A DNA stretch of 32,629 bases from Bacteroidales bacterium (lineage in GTDB: Bacteria > Bacteroidota > Bacteroidia > Bacteroidales > JAADGE01), in NCBI GenBank assembly GCA_029932445.1, contig JAOZQB010000003.1:1-32629 (forward strand), given 5' to 3'. The notes below the pieces were generated by a model. It did not search any database. It worked only from the letters and a program-made list of their open reading frames with translations, and was not told the DNA's origin. The position numbers were made by a program, and so were the translations under genes. This document shows positions 1-7,998 of this stretch, in pieces (the first letter of the stretch is position 1; the number at the start of each line of letters is the position of its first letter).

Positions 1-2
1 GT

Positions 3-668
3 ATCGAAAAAGCAGCCGAGCAGTTAAGAGAAAAATGGAACTTGGGCAATGACCCGATAAGTAATGTTATTTCATTGTTAGAATCAAAAAAAATAAAAGT
101 CATTGAAATTGAGGAAGAAAATAAATTTGACGGCCTTTCGGTATTAATTGATAATAAATATCCGGTTATTGTAATTAACAAATCATTTCCGGTTGAAAGA
201 AAACGATTTACTTTATTGCATGAACTCGGTCATTTACTTCTCAACATTAATGAACGTTTTTCTGATAAAGATGAGGAAATGTTTTGCAACCGTTTTGCCG
301 GTGCATTATTATTACCCGAAGAAGCTGTTTATGAAAATTTCGGAACTGACAGAAAAAACATCAGTTTTCCTGAATTGAAAAACATTCAAGAATTATACGG
401 TATCAGCATTCGTGCAATAATGTATCGATTAAAAGATTTAGTTGTAATATCTGCCGGAATGCATAAAGGTTTTTCTATAAGGTTAAATTCTGATTCACTT
501 TTAAAAAACGAAGTTGATGAAGTCCGATTTACTGAACAAGAAAATACCGGAAGGTATAATCGACTTGTTTATCAGGCACTTTCAAAAGAGTTGATTTCTT
601 TGAGCAAGGCATCCTCATTATTAGGAGTAGCCGTAAATAAAGTAAAGGAAGAATTTGCATTAATATAG
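3..668 (+). CDS. ImmA/IrrE-family zinc metallopeptidase, 5' end cut by window edge
   Basis: A COG2856/DUF955-type peptidase. The reading frame is open to the left edge (codons from base 3 read IEKAAEQLREKWN and run straight into the body), so the TTG at 42 is an internal codon and the true start lies outside. The zinc motif HELGH is at 219-233, followed by a conserved helix FCNRFAGALLLP around 285-315 that in this family supplies the third ligand. Many members carry an N-terminal HTH (Xre) domain and cleave or antagonise a repressor or toxin; any HTH would be outside the window. The gene ends 4 bases before the PIN gene, so the two are surely co-transcribed. I infer a two-gene toxin-antitoxin-like cassette inside a type I restriction locus. 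The family call is firm; the role is inferred. Confidence 0.85.
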   Translation: MEKAAEQLREKWNLGNDPISNVISLLESKKIKVIEIEEENKFDGLSVLIDNKYPVIVINKSFPVERKRFTLLHELGHLLLNINERFSDKDEEMFCNRFAGALLLPEEAVYENFGTDRKNISFPELKNIQELYGISIRAIMYRLKDLVVISAGMHKGFSIRLNSDSLLKNEVDEVRFTEQENTGRYNRLVYQALSKELISLSKASSLLGVAVNKVKEEFALI

Positions 669-672
669 CAAG

Positions 673-1176
673 ATGATGAAGATTATAGTGAACGATGCAA
701 ATATATTAATTGACCTTGCCGAATTAGATTTGATTGAAAAACTATCGGAATTAGGAGCTGCACTTCATACGAATGATTTTGTATTATCAGAAATTAAGGA
801 ATCCTCCCAAAGAGAAAAAATTGACTTGTTTGTCAGCGAAAAAATAATTACGGTTGCAAGTACAGGTTCAGAAGAAGTAATCGTTATCAGCCAAATGACA
901 ATTGAGAATAAAGGATTAAGTTTTGAAGATTGCTCCGTTTGGCATTATGCAAAAAAAAGCAACGGTTTACTTTTAACCGGAGATAAAAAATTAAAAACCT
1001 GTGCAGAAAAAGACGGTGTAGAAGTTAGAGGAATTATTTATGTTTTAGATGAACTGTTAAGCAATAATATTATTAGCGAGGAAACAGCAATAATTAAAAT
1101 CAAAGAATTATATAGTTTAAATAAATGGCTTCCTAAAAATGAGATTAATGCACGAATAAGTAATTGGGAAAAATAA
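673..1176 (+). CDS. PIN-domain protein (putative RNase toxin)
   Basis: A 167-residue protein with the layout of a PIN nuclease. The N-terminal strand VNDANILIDL carries the first acidic residue (Asp8). Further candidate acidic residues are Glu40 (VLSE), Asp86 (SFEDC) and Asp104 (LTGDKKL, the typical late PIN motif), so the metal site looks intact. PIN proteins usually cleave RNA and act as toxins in type II modules. The gene starts 4 bases after the ImmA-like gene. A second ATG directly follows the first (676), and either could be used. Pairing of COG2856 proteins with PIN-type proteins is known in toxin-antitoxin surveys, so the ImmA-like protein is the probable partner or antitoxin. The exact PIN subfamily is not recognised. 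Confidence 0.78.
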   Translation: MMKIIVNDANILIDLAELDLIEKLSELGAALHTNDFVLSEIKESSQREKIDLFVSEKIITVASTGSEEVIVISQMTIENKGLSFEDCSVWHYAKKSNGLLLTGDKKLKTCAEKDGVEVRGIIYVLDELLSNNIISEETAIIKIKELYSLNKWLPKNEINARISNWEK

Positions 1177-1233
1177 TCAAATATCTTAATTTTACACACG
1201 TGTAATTTTAAAAAAATAATATTTTACTCGTTA

Positions 1234-1267
1234 TTTGCTGATAGTTAGCAGTTAGTATGTATATTTG
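1234..1267 (+). promoter_or_regulatory. candidate Bacteroidetes promoter for hsdR
   Basis: TTTG at 1234-1237 and TATATTTG at 1260-1267 (matches TAnnTTTG) are separated by 22 bases, within the spacing of the Bacteroidetes -33/-7 promoter. It lies about 85 bases upstream of the hsdR ATG. The PIN-hsdR gap also holds a short inverted repeat, TTACAC/GTGTAA at 1192-1205, which could be an operator or weak attenuator. This suggests hsdR can be transcribed separately from the ImmA/PIN pair. It is based on motif matching only. Confidence 0.45.
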
Positions 1268-1350
1268 TGAGGGTAACATTTGTAAGTAAATCGTGTTTAC
1301 ATGCAAACATTACCTTTAATATTTAACAGTGATGTATAAAAACTGATAAA

Positions 1351-4300
1351 ATGCCGAACCCATACGCATACAACGAACAAAATATTTCTCAAATTCCTGC
1401 AATTCAGCTTCTGAAAAAACTCGGTTACAAATATCTTTATCCGCACGAAACCGATGCCGAACGCAAGAACCTCTACAATGTCATTCTTAAAGACATTTTG
1501 AGACAAAAGTTGCTTGATTTTAATTCTTTTGAATACAAAGGAGCAAGTTTTCAATTTAGTGAAAAGAACATCAATCAAGCACTTCAAGATATTGATGAAG
1601 CATTATCGGACGGACCGGTAAAAACCAATGAGAAAATTTATAACAGCCTTATACTCGGAAAAAGTTATTTAGAACATCTGCCCGACGGCAACCAACGTTC
1701 GTTCAGCATAAAATATATTGATTGGCAACATCCCGAAAACAATGTTTTTCATGTAACGGAAGAATTTGTTGTTGAAAGAGATAACGGTCATACAATTCGT
1801 CCGGATATTGTGCTTTTTATTAACGGTATTCCGCTCGGTGTTATTGAGTGTAAACGTTCATCGGTTTCAATTAATGAAGGCATAAGCCAAATGTTGCGAA
1901 ATCAAGGAAAGGAATACATTCCGCAATTGTTTAAGTTTGTGCAAATTGTAATGAGTACGAATAAGAATGAAACCAAATATGCAACATGCAGCACATCGAA
2001 AGAGTTTTGGGCGGTTTGGAAAGAACAAGAAACCGATTGGCATGAAAGCATAATGAATGAAGCCGTTTCGGAAAGAAAACATACAATACAAGATAAAAAT
2101 ATTGTTTCTTTATTTCATCCGCAAAGGTTTCTTGATTTAATTAAATATTTTACGGTATTTGATGCAAATATTAAGAAAATTGCTCGCTATCAACAGTATT
2201 TTGCCATAAAAGAAATCATTGAAACAATCAGGCAAAAAGATGAAAACGGCAACAGGCAATCAGGTGTGATTTGGCATACACAAGGCTCGGGAAAATCGCT
2301 TACAATGGTTATGCTTGCAAAATATTTATTATCGGAACTGCATGAATATAATCCTAAAATTGTTGTTGTTACCGACCGTAAGAATCTTGACAAACAGATT
2401 TATACAACTTTTTTAGATACTCGCACAAGAGCCAAAAAAGCAAGTTCCGGAAGAAATCTTGTCGATTTAATTAATGATAATGCTGCCGATGTTATAACAA
2501 CTTTGGTGCATAAATTTGATACGGCATCTGAAATTAAAAATCCGGTTCTGTCAAAAGATGTTTTTGTTTTGGTTGATGAATCTCATCGCACACAATACGG
2601 AGAGCTGCATATAAAAATGAAAAAGGTTTTCCCGAATGCTTGTTATCTCGGTTTTACCGGAACTCCTTTAATGAAGAAGGAAAAAAGCACCATGATTAAG
2701 TTCGGTAAACTGATTCATAAATACACCATTGCCGACGGTGTTGCCGATAAAGCAATTGTTCCTTTATTGTATGAAGGGAAAATGGTTGAGCAAACCGTAA
2801 ATCAAAAAGCTATTGATAATCGTCTTGAAATTATTACAAGACATCTGAATGACAAGCAAAAAGAAGAAGTCAAGAAAAAATGGAGCCAATTTGAACGCAT
2901 TGCATCATCCGAGCAACGTCTGAAATTAATTGCTTTTGACATTAATCAACATTTCTGTAAACATTATAAAACAGAAGGTGTTCAGTTTAAATCCATGCTT
3001 GCAACTACAAGTAAAATTGAAGCCGTCAGGTATCTTGATGCTTTTATTGAACTCGGAGACTTGAATTGTGCAGTTGTGATTTCACCTCCCGATCAAAGAG
3101 AAGGACACGAGGCGGTTGATAAAAAATCCAAAGACCGTGTGCAAAATTTCTGGAATGATATGATGAAACGTTATAACAGTCCGGAAGATTATGAAGACAG
3201 CATCAAAGATGAATTTGTAAAAGGAGATGAAATTGATATGCTTATTGTTGTTGATAAACTTCTCACCGGTTTCGATGCTCCCAAAGCAACTGTTTTGTAT
3301 ATCGACAAGCCAATGAAAGAACACACTTTGTTACAGGCAATTGCAAGGGTAAACCGTTTGCATGAAGGCAAAGATTACGGTTACATCATTGATTACAGAG
3401 GTTTGCTCGAACGTTTGGATGAAGCCATGAAAGTATATTCCGGTGCAGGTCTTGAAAATTTTGATCCCGAAGATTTACAAGGTGCGGTTTACGATGTTAT
3501 CAGTATTGTCGGAACTTTACGACATTACTATTCAGAACTGGTAAAAACATTTGCTTCTGTCCGGAATAAAAAAGAACCCGAAGAATATGAACTATTGCTT
3601 GAAGACGACGAAAAAAGAAAGGATTTTTATGAAGTATTAAGTCAATTCGGTAAAAATCTCGGCATTGCTTTGGAATCGGAAAAAGTATATGAAGCTCTGA
3701 AAGAAAAAGAGATTAAAGATTATAAAAGAGATTTAAGGTTTTATCAGGAATTAAGAAAATCTGTTAAACTTCGATATTCTGACGGTATAGATCATAAAGA
3801 ATATGAAGCAAAAATGCAAAAGTTAATGGACAACTACATTGCAGCCGAAGATATTATTCGTATTACCAACCCGGTAGATATTCTCAATACAAAAGCCTTT
3901 GAAGAAGAGCTTGACAGATTAGGCAGTAAACGAGCAAAAGCTGATGCTATCCGAACCCGAATGTCAAAGAAAATCAGTGAGAAATATGAAGAGAATCCTG
4001 CATTCTATAAAAAGTTTTCTCAAAGGATTCAAGAAGTTCTCCGAATGTATAAAGAGCAAAGAATTTCGGAAGCTGAATATCTGCAAAAGATGAATGATAT
4101 TAAGGATGATTTTATCAAAGGCAATTCCGGTGAAGATTACCCGGAAAACATAAAAGAAAATAAGCACGCACAAGCATTTTACGGAAGCATCAAAGAAATT
4201 GTTGAAGAATCTGATGATTTGCAAAAACAATATAAGTTAATCGGTCAGTTATCAATGGAAGTTAACACAATTTTAAAATCAGAAACCAAAGTAGATTGGC

Positions 4301-4449
4301 ACGATAACCCGGATGTTCACAAACACATTGAGCAAAAAACAGAGGATTTATTGTATGAATATATTGATAAATACGACCTGAAAATTAACACTTCCGAAAT
4401 GGATTTGATTATTGAAAGTATTAAAAAAATTGCTTTAAGAAGATATTAA
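1351..4449 (+). CDS. hsdR: type I restriction enzyme, R (motor/endonuclease) subunit HsdR
   Basis: A 1032-residue HsdR, the usual length. In a type I R2M2S complex this subunit translocates DNA with ATP and cuts it far from the recognition site. The PD-(D/E)xK nuclease is visible near the N-terminus: Asp152 in RPDIVLF, then Glu166 and Lys168 in IECKRS. The SF2 motor follows: Walker A GSGKS at 312-316, DESH at 409-412, GFTGTP near 434-439, and a late arginine motif QAIARVNR. A long helical C-terminal part, which contacts the methylase in this family, is complete. All catalytic motifs look intact. No hsdM or hsdS is present, so they should lie left of the window, beyond the ImmA/PIN insertion. 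The ATG at 1351 fits the family start. Confidence 0.96.
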   Translation: MPNPYAYNEQNISQIPAIQLLKKLGYKYLYPHETDAERKNLYNVILKDILRQKLLDFNSFEYKGASFQFSEKNINQALQDIDEALSDGPVKTNEKIYNSLILGKSYLEHLPDGNQRSFSIKYIDWQHPENNVFHVTEEFVVERDNGHTIRPDIVLFINGIPLGVIECKRSSVSINEGISQMLRNQGKEYIPQLFKFVQIVMSTNKNETKYATCSTSKEFWAVWKEQETDWHESIMNEAVSERKHTIQDKNIVSLFHPQRFLDLIKYFTVFDANIKKIARYQQYFAIKEIIETIRQKDENGNRQSGVIWHTQGSGKSLTMVMLAKYLLSELHEYNPKIVVVTDRKNLDKQIYTTFLDTRTRAKKASSGRNLVDLINDNAADVITTLVHKFDTASEIKNPVLSKDVFVLVDESHRTQYGELHIKMKKVFPNACYLGFTGTPLMKKEKSTMIKFGKLIHKYTIADGVADKAIVPLLYEGKMVEQTVNQKAIDNRLEIITRHLNDKQKEEVKKKWSQFERIASSEQRLKLIAFDINQHFCKHYKTEGVQFKSMLATTSKIEAVRYLDAFIELGDLNCAVVISPPDQREGHEAVDKKSKDRVQNFWNDMMKRYNSPEDYEDSIKDEFVKGDEIDMLIVVDKLLTGFDAPKATVLYIDKPMKEHTLLQAIARVNRLHEGKDYGYIIDYRGLLERLDEAMKVYSGAGLENFDPEDLQGAVYDVISIVGTLRHYYSELVKTFASVRNKKEPEEYELLLEDDEKRKDFYEVLSQFGKNLGIALESEKVYEALKEKEIKDYKRDLRFYQELRKSVKLRYSDGIDHKEYEAKMQKLMDNYIAAEDIIRITNPVDILNTKAFEEELDRLGSKRAKADAIRTRMSKKISEKYEENPAFYKKFSQRIQEVLRMYKEQRISEAEYLQKMNDIKDDFIKGNSGEDYPENIKENKHAQAFYGSIKEIVEESDDLQKQYKLIGQLSMEVNTILKSETKVDWHDNPDVHKHIEQKTEDLLYEYIDKYDLKINTSEMDLIIESIKKIALRRY

Positions 4450-4484
4450 TGTTTGTCCGAAATTAAACAAAGAATACAAACAAA

Positions 4485-5207
4485 TTGAAAAGATATAAAA
4501 TAACATACGGCAATAAAGAAATTGAGTTTGAGCTGCACCGCAAACCGGTTAAAAACATAAATCTGAATGTGAAACCGGATTTAAGCATTATGGTATCCGC
4601 AAATGATGATGTTCCGATTGACTATATCATAAATTTTGTAAAAGGGAAGGGGACATGGATATTAAAACAACTTAATTATTTTATAAAAACACTTCCGGAG
4701 CAGCATTCAAATAAAGAATATGTAAACGGAGAATCATTTAAATATCTCGGCAAGCAATACCGTTTAAAAGTTTATGAAAGCAAAAATGAATCCGTAAAAT
4801 ATTACAGAGGATTTATTGAAATGTATATCAAAGATAAAACAGATATAAAACGGAAAGAAACCTTAATTCAAAATTGGTTCAAAGAACGCAGAAAGATAGT
4901 GTTTCAAGAAACTTTAAAAAAAGTATTTCCGCTTTTAGAAAAATACGGTATAAAAAAACCGGCAATTGACATCAGAATGATGAAAGCTCGCTGGGGATCT
5001 TGCGTAAAAGAAAAACAAATAATACTCCTAAACTCCGAACTCATAAAAGCACCAAAATATTGTATTCAATATGTCATCCTGCACGAACTTATCCATTTCA
5101 AATACGATAATCACTACGCTGACTTTAACGAACTATTAACCACCCTTATGCCCGATTGGAAAAAGCGTAAGGCTGTGTTGGATGAGGAGGTTGTTCGGGA
5201 TTTGTAG
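4485..5207 (+). CDS. YgjP-like (WLM/DUF45) metallopeptidase
   Basis: A 240-residue protein of the YgjP/DUF45 (M48-like) family. It has the RWGSC signature at 169-173 and the zinc motif HELIH at 200-204, followed by a downstream histidine in DNHYADF (His210). The only possible start before an in-frame stop (4464-4466) is TTG at 4485, giving MKRYKITYGN. The gene lies 35 bases after hsdR on the same strand and is probably co-transcribed. Genes of this family are common tail genes of type I restriction loci, but their role there is not established. They may process a restriction subunit. The gene converges with the oxidoreductase at 5262, leaving a 54-base gap. Confidence 0.88.
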   Translation: MKRYKITYGNKEIEFELHRKPVKNINLNVKPDLSIMVSANDDVPIDYIINFVKGKGTWILKQLNYFIKTLPEQHSNKEYVNGESFKYLGKQYRLKVYESKNESVKYYRGFIEMYIKDKTDIKRKETLIQNWFKERRKIVFQETLKKVFPLLEKYGIKKPAIDIRMMKARWGSCVKEKQIILLNSELIKAPKYCIQYVILHELIHFKYDNHYADFNELLTTLMPDWKKRKAVLDEEVVRDL

Positions 5208-5261
5208 GAGCTGTTTCTTGAATTAAATAATTCCTGACATCCCCTGCAATAATCGCAGTAA

Positions 5262-6713
5262 TTATTTTTGCCGGTCTTTTCTTATTATATTCGTTGCACA
5301 GAGATAACCGCTGAATACGGCACCGGAAAAACCACCTCCTACTTTTGTCCAAGCTGATGCAAAATGCAAATTGTCAATTGTTTCAATCTTATCATACAGA
5401 ATTCTTTGAGGTGTTTGTGCAAATCCGTAAACAGCACCTTCAGGATTTAAGGTGTAGTGTTTAATCGTTTTTGATGTTCCTACTTCATAATATTCTATGT
5501 GTTCCTTAATTCCCGGAATTAGTTTCTCTAATTTAGTTATATATATTTCTGCGACTTTCTTCTTCTTTGCTTTATATTCATCGTCATTAAGTTTCTCCCA
5601 ATCGGAATAATAATCTATGCAACAGATTACTCCGACACTTTTATCTTCAGATGTAAGCGCTGAATCAACTTGACTGTAATCAATAAATGTGAAACTGCGT
5701 TCTTTAAAATCTGCTTTGTTATTTTTTATAATATCAGCTTGTGTTTTTATGGAATCATCAAATACAAATGTGGAATAATACTTACTTCCGATGTCTTTTA
5801 GTTTTTTATTAAACCCTAAATAAATTGTGAGTAATGATGCTCCGATTTGCATTTTATTTATTGAATGTTTCAATTTTTCACCGGCTTCTTTCGGCAACAA
5901 ACGGTTTGCAACAATCGGAATTGCTGCATTGGCAATTATTTCATCAGCATATGCAGAAAAAGTTTCATTTGCGGATTTCTTATTTTCTTGATATTTAACC
6001 CCGATTGCTATATTGTTTTCGGCAATAATCTCAGTGACTATGTGTTTAAGAATTACTTTTCCTCCGTTTTTTGAAATATAATCAGAAAGATAATTTGAAA
6101 GCATTTGAGAACCCCCTTTAATAAAGTTTCCGCCGCCTTGATAATACCTTGCCTGAGCTAAGGAATAATAAATCAGGGAAACGCTATACGGATTGTCATG
6201 AAAATAACCCAGGTTGCCGAGAAGTACAAGTTTTAAATCTTCATTTTCAATGATTGTATCAAGAAATTCGCCAAGAGAAATGTCCGGTTTTCCTGCTGAT
6301 TCTTTAGCCCTTTTTTTTGCATTGATAATCTGATCAAAATAGGCATTGATTCCCGATTCTTCTTCAGGGAAATTCTGATTTAAAACAGCTTTTGCTTGGT
6401 CAATTTCATGCGGAATTGTTATCTGATATCGTTCATTTATAAAATGATAAAATTCAGGCACACGTAAAAACTCAATGCTGTCAAAGACTTCAAGGTCACG
6501 GAAGATTTTGATTTTCATATCCGTATTTTTTAATCCGTCCATTTCGTGCAAACCGACTTCAAATGTGAAATCTTTTCGATTAAATGTTGTCGCACAACCG
6601 CCGGGTCGGTCGTGTTGTTCAATCAGTAATACTCTTTTGCCTTCTTTGGCAAGTTTTGCACCGGCAGTCAGTCCGCCGAGTCCTGCACCAATTATTATGA
6701 TATCATATCTCAT
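5262..6713 (-). CDS. phytoene desaturase / carotenoid isomerase-like FAD oxidoreductase (COG1233)
   Basis: A 483-residue flavoprotein. The N-terminal dinucleotide motif is GAGLGG at 9-14, with the second FAD segment LIEQHDRPGGCATTF that is typical of the CrtI/CrtISO/RetSat group. The C-terminal FAD-binding signature is present (WTKVGGGFSGAVFSGYLCA). Members desaturate, isomerise or saturate polyene or other lipid chains; the substrate cannot be read from the sequence. It is the last gene of a three-gene minus-strand run with the GNAT-like protein (69-base gap) and the acyl-CoA ligase. No other carotenoid genes (crtB, crtE) are nearby, which argues against a simple carotenoid pathway role. The ATG at 6713 gives a typical short N-terminus (MRYDIIIIGAG). 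Confidence 0.88.
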   Translation of the reverse strand: MRYDIIIIGAGLGGLTAGAKLAKEGKRVLLIEQHDRPGGCATTFNRKDFTFEVGLHEMDGLKNTDMKIKIFRDLEVFDSIEFLRVPEFYHFINERYQITIPHEIDQAKAVLNQNFPEEESGINAYFDQIINAKKRAKESAGKPDISLGEFLDTIIENEDLKLVLLGNLGYFHDNPYSVSLIYYSLAQARYYQGGGNFIKGGSQMLSNYLSDYISKNGGKVILKHIVTEIIAENNIAIGVKYQENKKSANETFSAYADEIIANAAIPIVANRLLPKEAGEKLKHSINKMQIGASLLTIYLGFNKKLKDIGSKYYSTFVFDDSIKTQADIIKNNKADFKERSFTFIDYSQVDSALTSEDKSVGVICCIDYYSDWEKLNDDEYKAKKKKVAEIYITKLEKLIPGIKEHIEYYEVGTSKTIKHYTLNPEGAVYGFAQTPQRILYDKIETIDNLHFASAWTKVGGGFSGAVFSGYLCATNIIRKDRQK

Positions 6714-6782
6714 TATTTCTTTATATTTTTCCGTTGATTATTATGACATTATATGCAAATCGCAAGTTTATTACTGTGAAAA

Positions 6783-7955
6783 CTAAGTTTTGAATTCAGG
6801 AATCGGATACCGTATAAATTCGGCATTTCTGTCAAACAAATATCTGTATGTTATATAATGTTTTACAGAAACACATCCCACAGAAATGAAGATTTTCCTC
6901 ATTTTCGGATTGAAATCACCGACCCACGAAAATTCGATTTCCTTATAATGCGGTTTTCGCTCGATAACTTTTGCAATTTCCATAATAAATGCCGATTCTA
7001 TTCCGAGATTTTGAAATTCGGGAATAACACCCATCAAAACTCCGCGAGCTCGAGTCATTGTTTTTTTCTTTTTCAGATAAAGAAATTTCATCATATTCCA
7101 CAGATGCATTTTTCCGTTCAAGTGTTTTAAAATCATATTAACATCGGGGTACATCAGATAAACGGCAATCGGTTTGCCGTCTTTATAAGCAATCCGGATA
7201 AATTCTTCTTCAAGGATTATTTTTGCTTTTTTGAGGGTTTTACGAATATACTCAACTTTTAAAGGTTCAAAGTTTTCCATAAATGATTCCCATGCAATAT
7301 TAAAAACTTCTGCAAAATCTTTGGTAAATTGCTCTGCATTTTCCCATGTGAAATGTTTGAATTCATAGCCGGGTTTTTTGGAAACCCATTCGGCAATTCT
7401 CATAAATCGATCAGACATTTTTTTTGTTACATCCAAATGAAAACCTTCTTGTTTAAAATAGGTTTTAAACCCGTAAGTTTCGAATAAGTCTTGATAGTAT
7501 TTATGGTTATAAGCAATCTCATATGACGGATGTGTAAATCCGTCGACAAGCAAGCCCCAATAACTATCTCTTTCTCCGAAGTTTATCGGTCCGTCCATAG
7601 CTTCAATATTATTACTTTTCAGCCATTCTTTCGCTGTATCAAAAAGCAAATTTGCCGCTTTTTGATTATTGATGCATTCAAAAAATCCGATTCCTCCGGT
7701 TGGTTGTTTTTCTGTTTTTGATGTTTTGTAATTAATAAAACCGGCAATACGACCAATCAGTTTACCGGAATCATCTTTTAAAACCCAGCGTTCAGCAATC
7801 CCGTGCTTGAAATAAGTATTTTCCTTCGGGTCAAAAACAGCATTTATTTGATTATCCATAGGGCAAACCCATACAGGATCATTTTTATAAATTATTTTAG
7901 CTGCTTTCAGAAATTCCTTTTTTGAGCTTTTTTCAGTAACTTTATATATTTTCAT
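6783..7955 (-). CDS. GNAT-like acyltransferase family protein (YghO-like)
   Basis: A 390-residue soluble protein resembling a family in Bacteroidetes often annotated as GNAT N-acetyltransferase or YghO-like. N-terminal part: a GNAT-like strand pattern (LIGRIAGFINY) and a conserved segment DGPINFGERDSYWGLLVDGF. C-terminal part: a degenerate acyl-CoA-binding-like motif GVIPEFQNLGIESAF, where the usual R/QxxGxG/A becomes QNLGIE. No signal peptide or membrane span. It begins 43 bases after the acyl-CoA ligase and ends 69 bases before the FAD oxidoreductase, so it probably acts in the same pathway, perhaps moving an acyl group supplied by the ligase. The reaction is unknown, and the degenerate motif leaves catalysis uncertain. 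Confidence 0.7.
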   Translation of the reverse strand: MKIYKVTEKSSKKEFLKAAKIIYKNDPVWVCPMDNQINAVFDPKENTYFKHGIAERWVLKDDSGKLIGRIAGFINYKTSKTEKQPTGGIGFFECINNQKAANLLFDTAKEWLKSNNIEAMDGPINFGERDSYWGLLVDGFTHPSYEIAYNHKYYQDLFETYGFKTYFKQEGFHLDVTKKMSDRFMRIAEWVSKKPGYEFKHFTWENAEQFTKDFAEVFNIAWESFMENFEPLKVEYIRKTLKKAKIILEEEFIRIAYKDGKPIAVYLMYPDVNMILKHLNGKMHLWNMMKFLYLKKKKTMTRARGVLMGVIPEFQNLGIESAFIMEIAKVIERKPHYKEIEFSWVGDFNPKMRKIFISVGCVSVKHYITYRYLFDRNAEFIRYPIPEFKT

Positions 7956-7998
7956 ATAATATTGAGATGTTTATTGATAATCAATAGCCATAGGAAAA

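Noticed and set aside
1192..1205. TTACAC/GTGTAA inverted repeat as a terminator of the PIN gene
   Set aside because: A six-pair stem with a two-base loop is too weak to call a terminator; it is mentioned only as a possible operator.
5244..5266. CTGC/GCAG and AATAAT/ATTATT inverted repeats between the convergent genes
   Set aside because: Short alternative stems without a GC-rich core; not convincing as a terminator.
5146..5352. 68-codon minus-strand frame over the ends of the metallopeptidase and oxidoreductase genes
   Set aside because: It overlaps two well-supported genes and has no family resemblance.
5262..6713. Carotenoid biosynthesis cluster
   Set aside because: Only the CrtI-like oxidoreductase is present, with no crtB, crtE or crtY nearby.
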